DNA of 24,733 bases from Bacillota bacterium (GTDB lineage: Bacteria > Bacillota > Clostridia > Christensenellales > UMGS416): the NCBI GenBank assembly GCA_023428265.1, contig JAEYYW010000132.1, positions 1-24,733 of the forward strand, in the 5' to 3' direction. The stretch's first letter is position 1. Each line of letters starts with the position of its first letter. A program made the position numbers and the translations under genes. A model generated the notes under the pieces. The model had not been told where the DNA came from, did no database searches, and worked only from the letters and a program-made list of their open reading frames with translations. Below, in pieces: positions 5,786 through 14,414 of the stretch.

Positions 5786-7321
5786 ATGGTCAGAAGGTTT
5801 GCGTTTGTGCTGCTTGTGCTGCTATGCGTGCTGTTTATCGGCTGCGAATACTTTGCTCTGCCGGTCTTCAGCGCTGCGCCCGGCGGCGGACCCCGCAACA
5901 CGCCGCAGGTGATGGGCGCGCACACCGTGGCCGCAGAGGAGTACCTGACCCTGCGCAACGAGCCGGACACCGCCGCCAAGGCCCTCCGCCGCCTGGAACG
6001 TGGTGCCGTTGTGACCGTTCGCGAGTATGCGGGCCGGTTTGCACTGGTGGAAGTGCGCGACACCGGTGAAACGGGCTATGTGCTTTCAAGCTATCTGGTG
6101 GCCGGGGTGCAGGAAAACCTGGAGGGCGGCGGCGCGTCGCCGGATGCCGTGACACCGGATGCAGGCAGCGGCGCTGCCGCTGGGCAGTACCGCGTGCAAT
6201 GCGAGGATTTTGTGACGCTGCGGGCGGCCCCGTCTCCGTCAGCCAAATCGGTCGGGCGGCTTGCCAACGGCGATTTGGTGAGCGTGGGCCGGTTTGACGG
6301 GCCGTTTGCCCGTATCACCGCCAAGGGAGGGAAGAAGGGTTATGTGCTGTCCGGTTATCTGCTGCCGGTGCAGAAGGATCCATCGCTGGCCGGCCTTCGG
6401 GTTGTGAAGCCCGCGCAGAATTACAGCCATGAGAAAATGATGGGAGACCTGCGCGCGCTGGCAAAGCGTTATCCCAAGCGGCTCCGGTTGGAAAACGCCG
6501 GCGTCTCCGCCGCGGGCAGAGAGGTTCCCGTTGCCGTGGTGGGCAGCCCGAAGGCCAAACACCATGTGCTGGTGCAGGCGGCCATCCATGGCCGGGAGCA
6601 TATGACGGCGCTGCTTGTGATGGCACAACTGGAATACTGCCTGCAAAACCCGGATGGGGCTTTTGCCGGCGGCACTGTGGAGGAGTGGCTTGAGGATGTA
6701 TGCCTGCACATCATCCCGATGGCAAACCCCGACGGCGTGGTGATCAGCCAGGATGGCGGGATGACCGGCGCTCTCAACTCCATCTATCAATCCGACCAGG
6801 CTACCGGGCGGACCGATCTGGATCCGGCCGACTATCTGCAACAATGGAAGGCCAACGGCGCCGGTGTGGACATCAACCGGAATTTCCCCACCGGCTGGCA
6901 GGGGCTTGATTCACCTGAAAGCCCCTCCGCGGCGCGCTACAAGGGCCAGGCAGCAGGCGACCAACCGGAAACACGGGCGCTGATGGATTATACGAAGCGT
7001 TATCGGTTTGATGCCACGGTGAGTTACCACGCCACCGGCAGCTGTGTCTATTGGCAATACGGTGAGAAGAAGGTGGTAAACCAAAAGTCCAAAAGCCTGG
7101 CGCAGGCCGTGAGCGCCTGCACGCAATACCCGCTGCTGGGTGCAGACGGGCTGGATGCCGGTGGCTACAAGGATTGGGCGATGGACGATCTTGAGATCCC
7201 ATCGGTGACGGTGGAGGTGGGCTCCCGACCCTGCCCACTTCCGCTTGTGGAGTTTTCCACCATTTGGGCCCGCAACCGGGACGTTCTGCCTGCGGTGGCC
7301 CGCTGGGTGAAGCAGGGCTGA
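5786..7321 (+). CDS. Exported M14 zinc carboxypeptidase/endopeptidase with two SH3b domains
   Basis: The protein has 511 residues. An N-terminal hydrophobic segment (about 5-19) ends in a possible, non-ideal lipobox LFIGC, so it is exported and perhaps lipid-anchored. Two bacterial SH3 repeats follow: about 50-106 (YLTLRNEPDT..GYVLSSYL) and about 139-191 (FVTLRAAPSPS..GYVLSGYL). An M14 domain runs from about 212 to the end. Zinc ligands are H268 and E271 (IHGREH) and H415 (SYHATG); MANPDG and DINRNFPTGW are substrate-side motifs, and the catalytic Glu is probably E477 (VTVEVG). Relatives with cell-wall-binding domains cleave gamma-D-glutamyl-diaminopimelate bonds in peptidoglycan peptides, so wall turnover is likely. 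The start at 5786 has GGGGGA 7 bases upstream. Its 3' end overlaps the convergent alanine racemase frame. Confidence 0.85.
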   Translation: MVRRFAFVLLVLLCVLFIGCEYFALPVFSAAPGGGPRNTPQVMGAHTVAAEEYLTLRNEPDTAAKALRRLERGAVVTVREYAGRFALVEVRDTGETGYVLSSYLVAGVQENLEGGGASPDAVTPDAGSGAAAGQYRVQCEDFVTLRAAPSPSAKSVGRLANGDLVSVGRFDGPFARITAKGGKKGYVLSGYLLPVQKDPSLAGLRVVKPAQNYSHEKMMGDLRALAKRYPKRLRLENAGVSAAGREVPVAVVGSPKAKHHVLVQAAIHGREHMTALLVMAQLEYCLQNPDGAFAGGTVEEWLEDVCLHIIPMANPDGVVISQDGGMTGALNSIYQSDQATGRTDLDPADYLQQWKANGAGVDINRNFPTGWQGLDSPESPSAARYKGQAAGDQPETRALMDYTKRYRFDATVSYHATGSCVYWQYGEKKVVNQKSKSLAQAVSACTQYPLLGADGLDAGGYKDWAMDDLEIPSVTVEVGSRPCPLPLVEFSTIWARNRDVLPAVARWVKQG

Positions 7322-8411
7322 CGCCCGTCGGCGCTCCGTTCGGCAGCGGTGGCGTTTGCATAAACGCGCCGGATGCCGGCAGCGCAATGGAGCGGGTTCA
7401 CGTCCAGCTTTGCCTCATCACCTTCCACGCAGCGCACGCCGGTCAGGTCCACCGCCACGGCGCCGATCCCGAGCGGGCCCAGCACACGGGCCCGTTTGCT
7501 GTTGATCACTGCATACTGGCTCTTTGCCGGCAGCCACCAAAGGCGCCGTTGCAGAATCACCCCGCAAGCCTGCCCCACCGGCAGCACGCCCACACGGCGG
7601 CCAAAGCCCGCCGTCACCTGCAGCCCGTAGCCGAGCCTGCTTGCGGTGCCGGCCGGTTTCACCGCCAGCAGCGGTGCCTTCAGCGAGACGGCGGGCATGA
7701 GGCCGTGGGCGCGCGCGTTTGGCACCCGGCCCAGCAGCGCCGAACCCAGGCGCACCAGGTCCATGTGCATGTCCGGGTAATGGAGCATTCCGCCGGAGGC
7801 GCAGCAGTGCAGCACTCCGGCTTTGACGCCGGCGGATTTGAGCTGCCGCAGCGCTTCCAGAAATGCCTCATATTGCCGCCGGGTCAGCCTGGCATTGGCA
7901 TAAGGGGAGGCAAAATGCGTAAAGATGCCCTCCACATCCATGTCACGCACGGCGGGGGCCACATGCATCAGCTCATCGGGCAGAAACCCGTATCGGCCCA
8001 GGCCGGTGTCCACCTTGATGTGGATTTTGGGCTGTGTGCCCAACCCGCGGGCTGCCTTTCTCACTGCTTCCGCCTGGGCATGGCTGCCCACGGTGAGCGC
8101 CACGCCTTGGCATATCGCTCCTCAATGGTCTGGATGCAAAGCTGCGGTGTGAGCAGCAAAACCGGCGCGGCAAGGCCGCCTTCGCGCAGCGCCAAGGCCT
8201 CCTCGGGGCTGCCGGTGGCGAAGCATTCCACGCCCAGATCTGCCAGCAGCCCAGCATATTCCAGCAAGGACAGCCCGTAGCCATTGTTTTTCACCACAGC
8301 CATGATCCCGCTCTTTGTTTTTTTGCGGAGCGTTTCCAGATTGTGTTCAATGGCAAAGCAATCGATAGACAAATAGGCGGACTGCTCCGGTTCTATGTTG
8401 GTCTCGATCAT
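7165..8411 (-). pseudogene. alr: Alanine racemase, frameshifted
   Basis: Two frames give one alanine racemase. The first (8411 to 8061) encodes the barrel start, including the PLP lysine K41 in MAVVKNNGYG, and runs out of homology after TIEERYAK near 8108. The second (from about 8103) continues with VALTVGSHAQAEAV, KVDTGLGRYGF, GIFTHFASPY and LHCCASGG, then the C-terminal domain ending near VNPLHCAAGIRRVY at about 7345. Losing one base from AAGGGCGTG at about 8103-8110 would explain the break. The second frame then runs some 60 codons past the usual family end, into the 3' end of the peptidase gene, to a stop at 7165. The usual PVGYADG is PVGQACG and the usual CMDQ region is replaced, so it was divergent even when intact. 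The function would be L- to D-alanine for the cell wall; a sequencing error is the alternative explanation. Confidence 0.75.
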
Positions 8412-8456
8412 GGCCGGTCTCCTGGTTCTTCTGTGATGATACCAGTTTAGACCGGT

Positions 8457-8496
8457 TGAATATCAGCGTTTTATTATGGTTGTAACAAAGTTGTTA
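8457..8496 (-). promoter_or_regulatory. Possible alr promoter with an overlapping dyad
   Basis: On the minus strand, TTACAA (8485-8480), a 17-base spacer and TATTCA (8462-8457) form a weak promoter candidate. The dyad TAACAA-AG-TTGTTA (8483-8496) overlaps the -35 and could be an operator. Both are moderate matches only. Confidence 0.35.
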
Positions 8497-8528
8497 TGAT
8501 TTGGAGCTGCTTTGTCATACTGCCGGGC

Positions 8529-9782
8529 TCACCGGAATTTCAGCACCAGGCCGACCATCCTTGCTTCATCGGTGAGCCGGTAGCTTCCTTCCAGATACAG
8601 CTTGCTGTTGTCGGGGCTGAAGAAGATGCTGCCGGCGGCGGAAAAACCGGCAAACACCAGCTTTTCATTTTCGATCGCCCCATCGTGCCATTCGCCCACA
8701 AACACGTTGGCCATGCCGTCGGCGGTTTCTCTGGCCAGGCAGATGTATTTCCGGTCGTCGGAAAACGCAAAGTTGGTCACGCCGTCATAGCGGTTGGAGT
8801 GGCCATCCTCAGCGGTGCTGACCACCTGCAACGCCTGCCCGTTTTTATCTTGACTGAGATAAGCCAAATATTCGGAATCAACCCATTGCATGCTCTCTGT
8901 CTTGCCGAACAGCACCTCTTCGGGGATGGCTGAGGACAAGGCTGCTTTGTCCACCAGCTTGTAATCAGGCTTCTGACCGGCGGGGAGCGCCATCGTCAGC
9001 AGTGTCTGATCACCGGAAAGATACAGGATGCGATCGGTGCTGTCGTCCACATACAGGTTGCCAGAATGGTATTGCTTCATAACTTTGATCGGTATGCTTG
9101 TGATGGATTCTCCGTCAAACAGCTCCAGCTTGGATCCATTTAGAAAGCCCAGATACTTGTCGTGTGACGACCAGAAGGGTTGCGCGCCATAATAATCCGG
9201 GATCTCCAGAAGCTCATGGGTAAACGAGATGTCTGAAACAGAGAGTTTCATCGTGCCGTTGTTGTGGATGGAGAGATACCAGATCCGCTGCCGGTCGCCA
9301 TCCAGCCCAAGGGTGGTGATCACCGCGTCGCGCACGGTGTGAAGCTCCACGGCCTCGCCGGTCTCCCAGTTGATGGACAGCACCCGGCCTGTCACGCCTT
9401 TGGTCTGCAGCATCAGGACCCGCTTTTTCTCTTCCATCGCCGCAAGCGGCCCATCCATGGCGCCACCGGTTTCATCGGGCTGTGCGGTGCTGGCCTTTGC
9501 CCCCACGGCAGCCAGATGGTCGTTATCCAGCCAGCCGCACACCATGCCCGACTGCCGCCCGCCGAAATTGCCGGCTGTGTCCAGCTTGTCCAGCGGGATT
9601 ATCGATGCCCGCTCCAGCTGGAAGGACATCACACCAGCCGGCGCCGGCGCTGCGGTGGGGGAGGAGACCGGGCGATCCAGCACGATCGTTTTGCCGTGCG
9701 GTGCCACGCTGCAGCCGGTCAGTGCCAGCGCAGCCGTGATGGCGAGTAGTATTCCTGTTTTCATCAAGAGGCATCGTTTCAT
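8529..9782 (-). CDS. Lipoprotein with probable beta-propeller fold, downstream of a two-component system
   Basis: The protein has 417 residues. It has a clear lipoprotein signal peptide with lipobox LALTGC (Cys24), followed by a Pro/Ala-rich linker, so it is anchored outside the membrane. The rest contains repeating short units such as WYLSIHNNG, RILYLSGDQTLL, YLAYLSQDKNG, NFAFSDDRKYICLAR and IFFSPDNSKLYLEGSY, which look like TolB/WD-type propeller blades. I do not recognise a named family. The start at 9782 has AGGGTG 5 bases upstream and lies 9 bases after the histidine kinase stop, so it is the last gene of that operon. It may be an accessory sensor for, or a target of, the two-component system; this is inference from position only. 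Confidence 0.7.
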   Translation of the reverse strand: MKRCLLMKTGILLAITAALALTGCSVAPHGKTIVLDRPVSSPTAAPAPAGVMSFQLERASIIPLDKLDTAGNFGGRQSGMVCGWLDNDHLAAVGAKASTAQPDETGGAMDGPLAAMEEKKRVLMLQTKGVTGRVLSINWETGEAVELHTVRDAVITTLGLDGDRQRIWYLSIHNNGTMKLSVSDISFTHELLEIPDYYGAQPFWSSHDKYLGFLNGSKLELFDGESITSIPIKVMKQYHSGNLYVDDSTDRILYLSGDQTLLTMALPAGQKPDYKLVDKAALSSAIPEEVLFGKTESMQWVDSEYLAYLSQDKNGQALQVVSTAEDGHSNRYDGVTNFAFSDDRKYICLARETADGMANVFVGEWHDGAIENEKLVFAGFSAAGSIFFSPDNSKLYLEGSYRLTDEARMVGLVLKFR

Positions 9783-9791
9783 TGCGTCACC

Positions 9792-11264
9792 CTATAGCCC
9801 GGTGTAGACCGGCAGCGCCAAATCCACACAGATGCCGCCGGGCAGGTTGCGCATTGCGATCCTGCCGGCGTGCTGCTCCACAATTTGCTTGCAGATGGCC
9901 AGCCCCAGCCCGCTGCTGCCTTGCTCCGGCTGCCCCTGCTGCCTGGCGCGGTAAAAGGGCTCAAACAGCTTCTGAAGCTCCTGCTCGGCGATGGGGCCGC
10001 CGCTGTTGGCCACGGAGATCAGGGCTCTGCTGCCCTTGGCCCGCGCAATCACGCGCACAGGGCCGTCCGGGTCCTTATATTTGATGGCGTTGTCGATCAG
10101 GTTGATCAGCACTTCCTTCAGGCGCTCGGGGCTGCCAAACACCCGGATGCCCTCTTCCACTTCGCAGTCGATGTCGGTGGCATATTTCTCCGCCTTGAAG
10201 CTCATGCCGGCGCAGACGTCGGTGATGAGAGCGGATAGATCCATCACCTCTTTGGGGAAGTTGACCGATGAGGAGAGTTTGGACATTTCCAGCAGCGCCA
10301 CCACCATGCCATACATGCGGGCGCTCTCGTTTTTGATGTGGCCGATGCCTTTGTCAAAGAAGTCCTTATCCGAAAAGCCGTTTTCCTCCAGCACCTCGGC
10401 ATAACCACCGATGGAGGTGAGCGGTGTTTTCAACTCATGGGTCACCGTGTCATAAAATTCCTTGCGGTAATCGGCCAGACGCTGCAGCTCCTCGCGGTCA
10501 GCGCTGATCACGCTCATCTGCTGCTCAATCTTCTGAATCATGTGGGCAAAGTTGCGGGTGAGCATCCCCACCTCATCGCGGCGCTTTGAATTCAGCAACT
10601 TGTCAATGCTTTTCACGCTGAAGGTGTTGCGCTCGATGTTTTTGGCCACGGTGCCCGAAAGCGCCGCCAGCTTGACCACGGGGCTTGAGATGCCCTGGAT
10701 GAAGAGGATTGACACCATCAGCGCCAACAGAAACATTGCTGCCGTAATGATTGTGACGGTGTGCATCATGCGGTTGCCGAAATCATACAGCGTCGAATAG
10801 TCTGCCACAGTGCGCAGGATGCCGATGTTCTGCCCATCCACGGTGATGGGATAGGAGCAATAGGCCGATGTCTTGCCCATGGCGGTGTCCAGTGTGAAAG
10901 CCGGGCGGCCGGCCATGGCGTGCTTCAGATCGTCATAGTGCAGGCCCTCAAACATGCTTGCCTGGCTGGCGGCCAGCAGCTTGCCGGCGGTGGAATAGAT
11001 GGCCGCCGGTTTGCCGGAGGAGTTGGCGAGGGTTTCCGCCATGTCGTCGGCAATTGCATCAATGCCGCCGCCCTCCGCCTGACCGCTCATCGCCAGAAAC
11101 TGCCTGGCATAAACAAGCCCGGAGCCGCCGGTGGCCATGAGCTCTTCGGAAATGATCTTCTCATTGCCGACCTGGATGTAGTAGGAGATGAAAAGATTCA
11201 TCGCCGCCATCAAAGCGGCGAAGACAATGCATATCCCCACAATCATCTTGAGCCTGAGAGACAT
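9792..11264 (-). CDS. Sensor histidine kinase, HAMP-containing
   Basis: This 490-residue membrane kinase autophosphorylates and passes phosphate to the regulator encoded just upstream. Membrane helix 1 is at about 7-30, an extracytoplasmic sensor at about 31-167, membrane helix 2 at about 168-191 and a HAMP-like linker at about 190-245. The HisKA H-box is TVTHELKTPL with His276. The ATPase domain has the N-box LINLIDNAIKY (387-396) and G-boxes near LFEPFYRA and SSGLGLAICKQIVEQHAG (450-467). The start at 11264 has AGGTGA upstream and lies 10 bases after the regulator stop. The sensor domain gives no clue to the signal that I can read. Confidence 0.92.
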   Translation of the reverse strand: MSLRLKMIVGICIVFAALMAAMNLFISYYIQVGNEKIISEELMATGGSGLVYARQFLAMSGQAEGGGIDAIADDMAETLANSSGKPAAIYSTAGKLLAASQASMFEGLHYDDLKHAMAGRPAFTLDTAMGKTSAYCSYPITVDGQNIGILRTVADYSTLYDFGNRMMHTVTIITAAMFLLALMVSILFIQGISSPVVKLAALSGTVAKNIERNTFSVKSIDKLLNSKRRDEVGMLTRNFAHMIQKIEQQMSVISADREELQRLADYRKEFYDTVTHELKTPLTSIGGYAEVLEENGFSDKDFFDKGIGHIKNESARMYGMVVALLEMSKLSSSVNFPKEVMDLSALITDVCAGMSFKAEKYATDIDCEVEEGIRVFGSPERLKEVLINLIDNAIKYKDPDGPVRVIARAKGSRALISVANSGGPIAEQELQKLFEPFYRARQQGQPEQGSSGLGLAICKQIVEQHAGRIAMRNLPGGICVDLALPVYTGL

Positions 11265-11274
11265 GTGTCACCTG

Positions 11275-11964
11275 TTACGGCACAAACTTGTAGCCGACCT
11301 TATAAACCGTTTGAAGGATGCTTTCCAGCTCCAGCTTTTTGCGCAGCCGCATCACGTGGATATCGACGGTGCGCGTGTTGCCATAAAAGTCAATGTCCCA
11401 CACGGCGTTCAGGATCTGCTCGCGGGAAAGCACCAGGTTCTTGTTTTCAATCAGGTATAAAAGCAGGTTGTATTCCAGCAGCGTGAGCTCCACCGGCCGG
11501 CCGCCCAGATAGACATTCATCGAGCCGGTGTCCACCTCCACGGTGCCGAAGGCGAACTTCCTCCCGCCGGGCTCCGCGCCCGCCTGCACGGGGCGGTCGA
11601 CCCTGCGAAAAGTGGCCTTGATGCGTGCCACCACTTCGCGCACGTCAAAGGGCTTGGTGATGTAATCGTCGGCGCCGGCTTCGAGGCCCAGCACCTTGTC
11701 TTCCACCATGTTTTTGGCGGTGACCATGATGATCGGGATTTTCTGTGTCTGCGTGATCTGCTTGCAGATGTCCAGACCGCTCACGTCCGGCAGGCTCCAG
11801 TCCAGCAGCACGAGGTCGGGCTTGGCTTGCGCGGCCCTGAGCCCGGCGGAGCCGGTGAGCGCCATGGTCGCGGTGTATCCTTCCTTCTGCAGGCGATAGG
11901 CCAGCAGCTCAGCGATGGGCTTGTCGTCTTCCACGATCAAGATGTGCTTTCCGTCCATGCTCAT
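11275..11964 (-). CDS. Response regulator, OmpR/PhoB family
   Basis: The protein has 229 residues. The receiver domain (about 5-115) has acidic pair D13/D14, phosphoacceptor D55 in LLDWSLP, T82 and K104. The DNA-binding winged-helix domain (about 135-229) carries the typical LTLLEYNLLLYLIENKNLVLSR and RTVDIHVMRLRKKLE..TVYKVGYKF segments. It acts as a transcription factor controlled by the adjacent kinase. Either the ATG at 11964 or the one at 11958 could be the start; GGAG and AAAGGA sequences fit both. The gene lies 16 bases after the DJ-1 family gene and 10 bases before the kinase gene. Confidence 0.93.
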   Translation of the reverse strand: MSMDGKHILIVEDDKPIAELLAYRLQKEGYTATMALTGSAGLRAAQAKPDLVLLDWSLPDVSGLDICKQITQTQKIPIIMVTAKNMVEDKVLGLEAGADDYITKPFDVREVVARIKATFRRVDRPVQAGAEPGGRKFAFGTVEVDTGSMNVYLGGRPVELTLLEYNLLLYLIENKNLVLSREQILNAVWDIDFYGNTRTVDIHVMRLRKKLELESILQTVYKVGYKFVP

Positions 11965-11980
11965 CCTTTCTCCGGAGGGA

Positions 11981-12574
11981 TCAGATTACGATGTCATACT
12001 CCATCAGTCTGGCAGTTTCAAATGCCTCGTCGCGTCCCACCAGCTTTTTGACGATGTGGAAGCTCATATTGATCCCGGCAGAGATGCCGCCGGAAGTTAT
12101 AATGGTTCCCTGATCCACAAATTTCACATGGGGGCGCACCTCAAGCTCCGGATAGGCCCGCTTCAGTTCGTTGGTGTGGGCCCAGTGGGTCGTAGCCGCC
12201 TTCCCCTCCAGAAGCCCGGCCTTTGCCAGTAGGAAAGCGCCGGTGCACACGCTGGCAATGAGCTTTGCTTTGCCAGCCTGCTCCTTCAGCCATTGCAGCA
12301 TCAACGGATTGTTCACCTGATCCACCCTGGCTCCATAGCCGCCGGGCACGATCAGCACTTCAAACTCCGGCGCGGTTTCAAAGCTTGCGTCGGGCAGCAC
12401 CATCAGGCCGTTGGCGGCCCTGACGGGCTTGCCGGTTTCGGAAACGGTGGTCACGGTGAAGGCCTTGCCGCCGCGGCCCAACTCCGCCAATGAAAACACC
12501 TCAAAGGGCCCGGCGAAGTCCAGCACTTCCACGCCGTCGAAAAGGAGGATGCCGAGTGAGATGGGGTAGTTCAT
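11981..12574 (-). CDS. DJ-1/PfpI (glutamine amidotransferase-like) family protein
   Basis: The protein has 197 residues. It begins ISLGILLFDGVEVLDFAGPFEVFS, typical of the AraC-GATase1/isonitrile-hydratase branch of the DJ-1/PfpI family. The nucleophile-elbow cysteine is C110 in IASVCTGAFLLAKAG, followed by THWAH and the TSGGISAGINMSFHIV segment seen in that branch. Members include stress chaperone/glyoxalase-like proteins and isonitrile hydratases; which applies here cannot be read from the sequence. No helix-turn-helix is fused. CAGGAG 6 bases upstream sets the start at 12574 rather than the in-frame ATG at 12592. It is the first gene of a unit running through the two-component system and lipoprotein, which hints at a stress- or envelope-related role. 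Confidence 0.85.
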   Translation of the reverse strand: MNYPISLGILLFDGVEVLDFAGPFEVFSLAELGRGGKAFTVTTVSETGKPVRAANGLMVLPDASFETAPEFEVLIVPGGYGARVDQVNNPLMLQWLKEQAGKAKLIASVCTGAFLLAKAGLLEGKAATTHWAHTNELKRAYPELEVRPHVKFVDQGTIITSGGISAGINMSFHIVKKLVGRDEAFETARLMEYDIVI

Positions 12575-12671
12575 GGGATTCTCCTGTTGCATGATTCATT
12601 GGTTTGTAGCATTATTTTACCATATTCTTCGGGAGGATTCCTAGTGAGGTTGTTTTTTGTATGATAGAGCT

Positions 12672-12710
12672 GATCAAACCCAAACGGCTGCGTCGCGGTT
12701 TGGGATGATC
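12672..12710. repeat. Imperfect inverted repeat between the amidohydrolase and DJ-1 genes
   Basis: GATCA..CCCAAAC (12672-12685) and GTTTGGG.TGATC (12698-12710) are complementary apart from one or two unpaired bases, enclosing a GC-rich 12-base loop. There is no T-run on either side, so it is not a standard terminator. It may still end amidohydrolase transcription or stabilise its 3' end. I see no convincing gene in 12575-12771. Confidence 0.45.
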
Positions 12711-12771
12711 TGCACACAGATGGATGGGGAGGACAAAAAGAACCTGGCAAAGGTGATCCACAAATTTGATC

Positions 12772-14364
12772 CTATAATACCGGCAGCGCCCTTCCAGCTT
12801 CCGGCCGCTCCGGTAGCATCGCGCCATCTTTTGCCACGATCGTGCCATTGAGAAAAGTATAACGGATTCCGACAGGCGGCAGCTCCTGCTCGATGCGGTC
12901 CTGCAGCCTGCCCATGTCGATCAAGTTCAGGTCGGCATAGCAGCCCTCGCGGATCAAGCCTCTGCCTTCCAGCCCGAACCTGCGGGCGGTGAGCCCGGTC
13001 ATCTTGGCGACGGCCTGTTCCAACGACATGCCCATGGCGCGGGCGATGGAAAGGAAGCGGGGGAACGCTCCGTAAACTGAGCCGTTTTGTTTCCCTTCAG
13101 CCTCCACCCAGGCGTCGGTCATAAACAGTGATTGGTCATTGCGCATCAATGTGCGCACGATATCCTCGTTTTGATAGCTGCCCATCAACACCTTGGCATT
13201 TAAATTGCTTTTCTCGCAAACGTCCAGATAGGCGTCCAGCTCCGGCACGCCGCTCTCGCGGGCGATTTCGGTGATGGTCTTGCCGGTCAGGTTTTCCTGG
13301 CCCGGCCCGGCCCAGGCGACCATGATGTCTGAGAAGTTGAACCCGAGCAAAAACGTGGTGGCACGCACCATCGCGGCAAGCCGCACCTTGTGGAACCACT
13401 TACGCCGCTGCTGCGGCGGCATGGCCTGATACCAATCAGGCAGCACCACCGTGATGATGGACGCGCCATAATCCAGGGGGTAGAGGTCGAACCCCACGTC
13501 ATACCCCTCTTCTTTGAGCTTTCGGAGAATGGCGGTGGCCGCTCCCACATCCTTCCAGGACCGGCGGCCCACGAAAATGAGATGGCTCACCTGCAGGCGG
13601 ACACCCGTTGCGCGCACGATTTCTGCCAGCTCATCCAGTGCCAGCAACAAATGGCTGCGGGTCATGCGCTTGTAGGACAGCGAAATGGCGGAGCACGCCC
13701 TGCTGTGCACGGTGAGCACCTTGCCATATTTGGCGCAGAGGCGGGCCACTTCAATCAGTTCTTCCTTCGGGGCATACAGGCCCGGCTCATACATCAGGCC
13801 CAATGAGACACCGCAAGCCCCCTGCCGCAGGGCCAGCTCGATCTGCTCCAGCATCGCAGCCTTTCCCTCGGGGCTCAAGGGATTGTCCTTATTGCCGTTT
13901 ATGGCAATGCGTGCCGTGCCGTGGCCCACCAGAAGGGCCATGTTGGCGGGGCAGTGCCTGTCCGCCGCGCGGAACCATTGCTCGAATTGATGGGTTTGCG
14001 CGCTGTCTTCATCCAGGGTGAACAAACCGCCGCCGATCTGGTCCCTGAACCGGGTGGATGCGGCGTAGCCTGGCACGGAGAAGCCGCAGTTGCCCGCCAC
14101 GAATGTGGTGACGCCCTGCAGCAAAAATGGATCGAAATGTCGGTGCCGGTCGGGGGAGAGGGCGAACCAGTCATTGTGAGAATGGCAATCGATGAAGCCC
14201 GGTGTGACGGTCAGGCCTTCGCAGTCGATCACGTCGCCCGTGAAGCCTTCCGGCGGTTCTGCTATGATCCGCTCGATCTTCTCTCCACGGATCAGGATGC
14301 CGCCGGAAAAGGGCGGCGTGCCGCTGCCGTCAATGATCCGGCAGTTTTTCAGAAAACAGCTCAT
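12772..14364 (-). CDS. D-aminoacylase-like amidohydrolase (N-acyl-D-amino-acid deacylase family)
   Basis: This 530-residue amidohydrolase-superfamily enzyme would hydrolyse an N-acyl-D-amino acid or a related N-acyl/cyclic amide in the cytoplasm. The small N-terminal beta domain (to about 55) precedes the barrel. Likely metal ligands are H61 and H63 in DCHSHND, C93 in AGNCGFS (the unusual cysteine ligand of D-aminoacylases), H219 in LTVHSRA and H260 in VSHL. D416 in LFMTDAWVE is the probable catalytic Asp. GHGTAR, SLGLMYEPG and the C-terminal GSVYGAFPRFL also match the family. Length is close to that of D-aminoacylases (about 480-530). It starts 50 bases after ychF and is probably co-transcribed with it. 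The exact substrate cannot be told; dihydroorotase, the other amidohydrolase here, is clearly distinct. Confidence 0.85.
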   Translation of the reverse strand: MSCFLKNCRIIDGSGTPPFSGGILIRGEKIERIIAEPPEGFTGDVIDCEGLTVTPGFIDCHSHNDWFALSPDRHRHFDPFLLQGVTTFVAGNCGFSVPGYAASTRFRDQIGGGLFTLDEDSAQTHQFEQWFRAADRHCPANMALLVGHGTARIAINGNKDNPLSPEGKAAMLEQIELALRQGACGVSLGLMYEPGLYAPKEELIEVARLCAKYGKVLTVHSRACSAISLSYKRMTRSHLLLALDELAEIVRATGVRLQVSHLIFVGRRSWKDVGAATAILRKLKEEGYDVGFDLYPLDYGASIITVVLPDWYQAMPPQQRRKWFHKVRLAAMVRATTFLLGFNFSDIMVAWAGPGQENLTGKTITEIARESGVPELDAYLDVCEKSNLNAKVLMGSYQNEDIVRTLMRNDQSLFMTDAWVEAEGKQNGSVYGAFPRFLSIARAMGMSLEQAVAKMTGLTARRFGLEGRGLIREGCYADLNLIDMGRLQDRIEQELPPVGIRYTFLNGTIVAKDGAMLPERPEAGRALPVL

Positions 14365-14414
14365 CCCCGCCTGGCCTCCTGATCTGTTGTCGTTACATTG
14401 CGGTGCCGAATGGG

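Noticed and set aside
12612..12851. Two small opposing open frames in the gap between the amidohydrolase and DJ-1 genes.
   Set aside because: Neither has a convincing ribosome binding site or recognisable sequence, and each runs into the amidohydrolase gene in the wrong frame.
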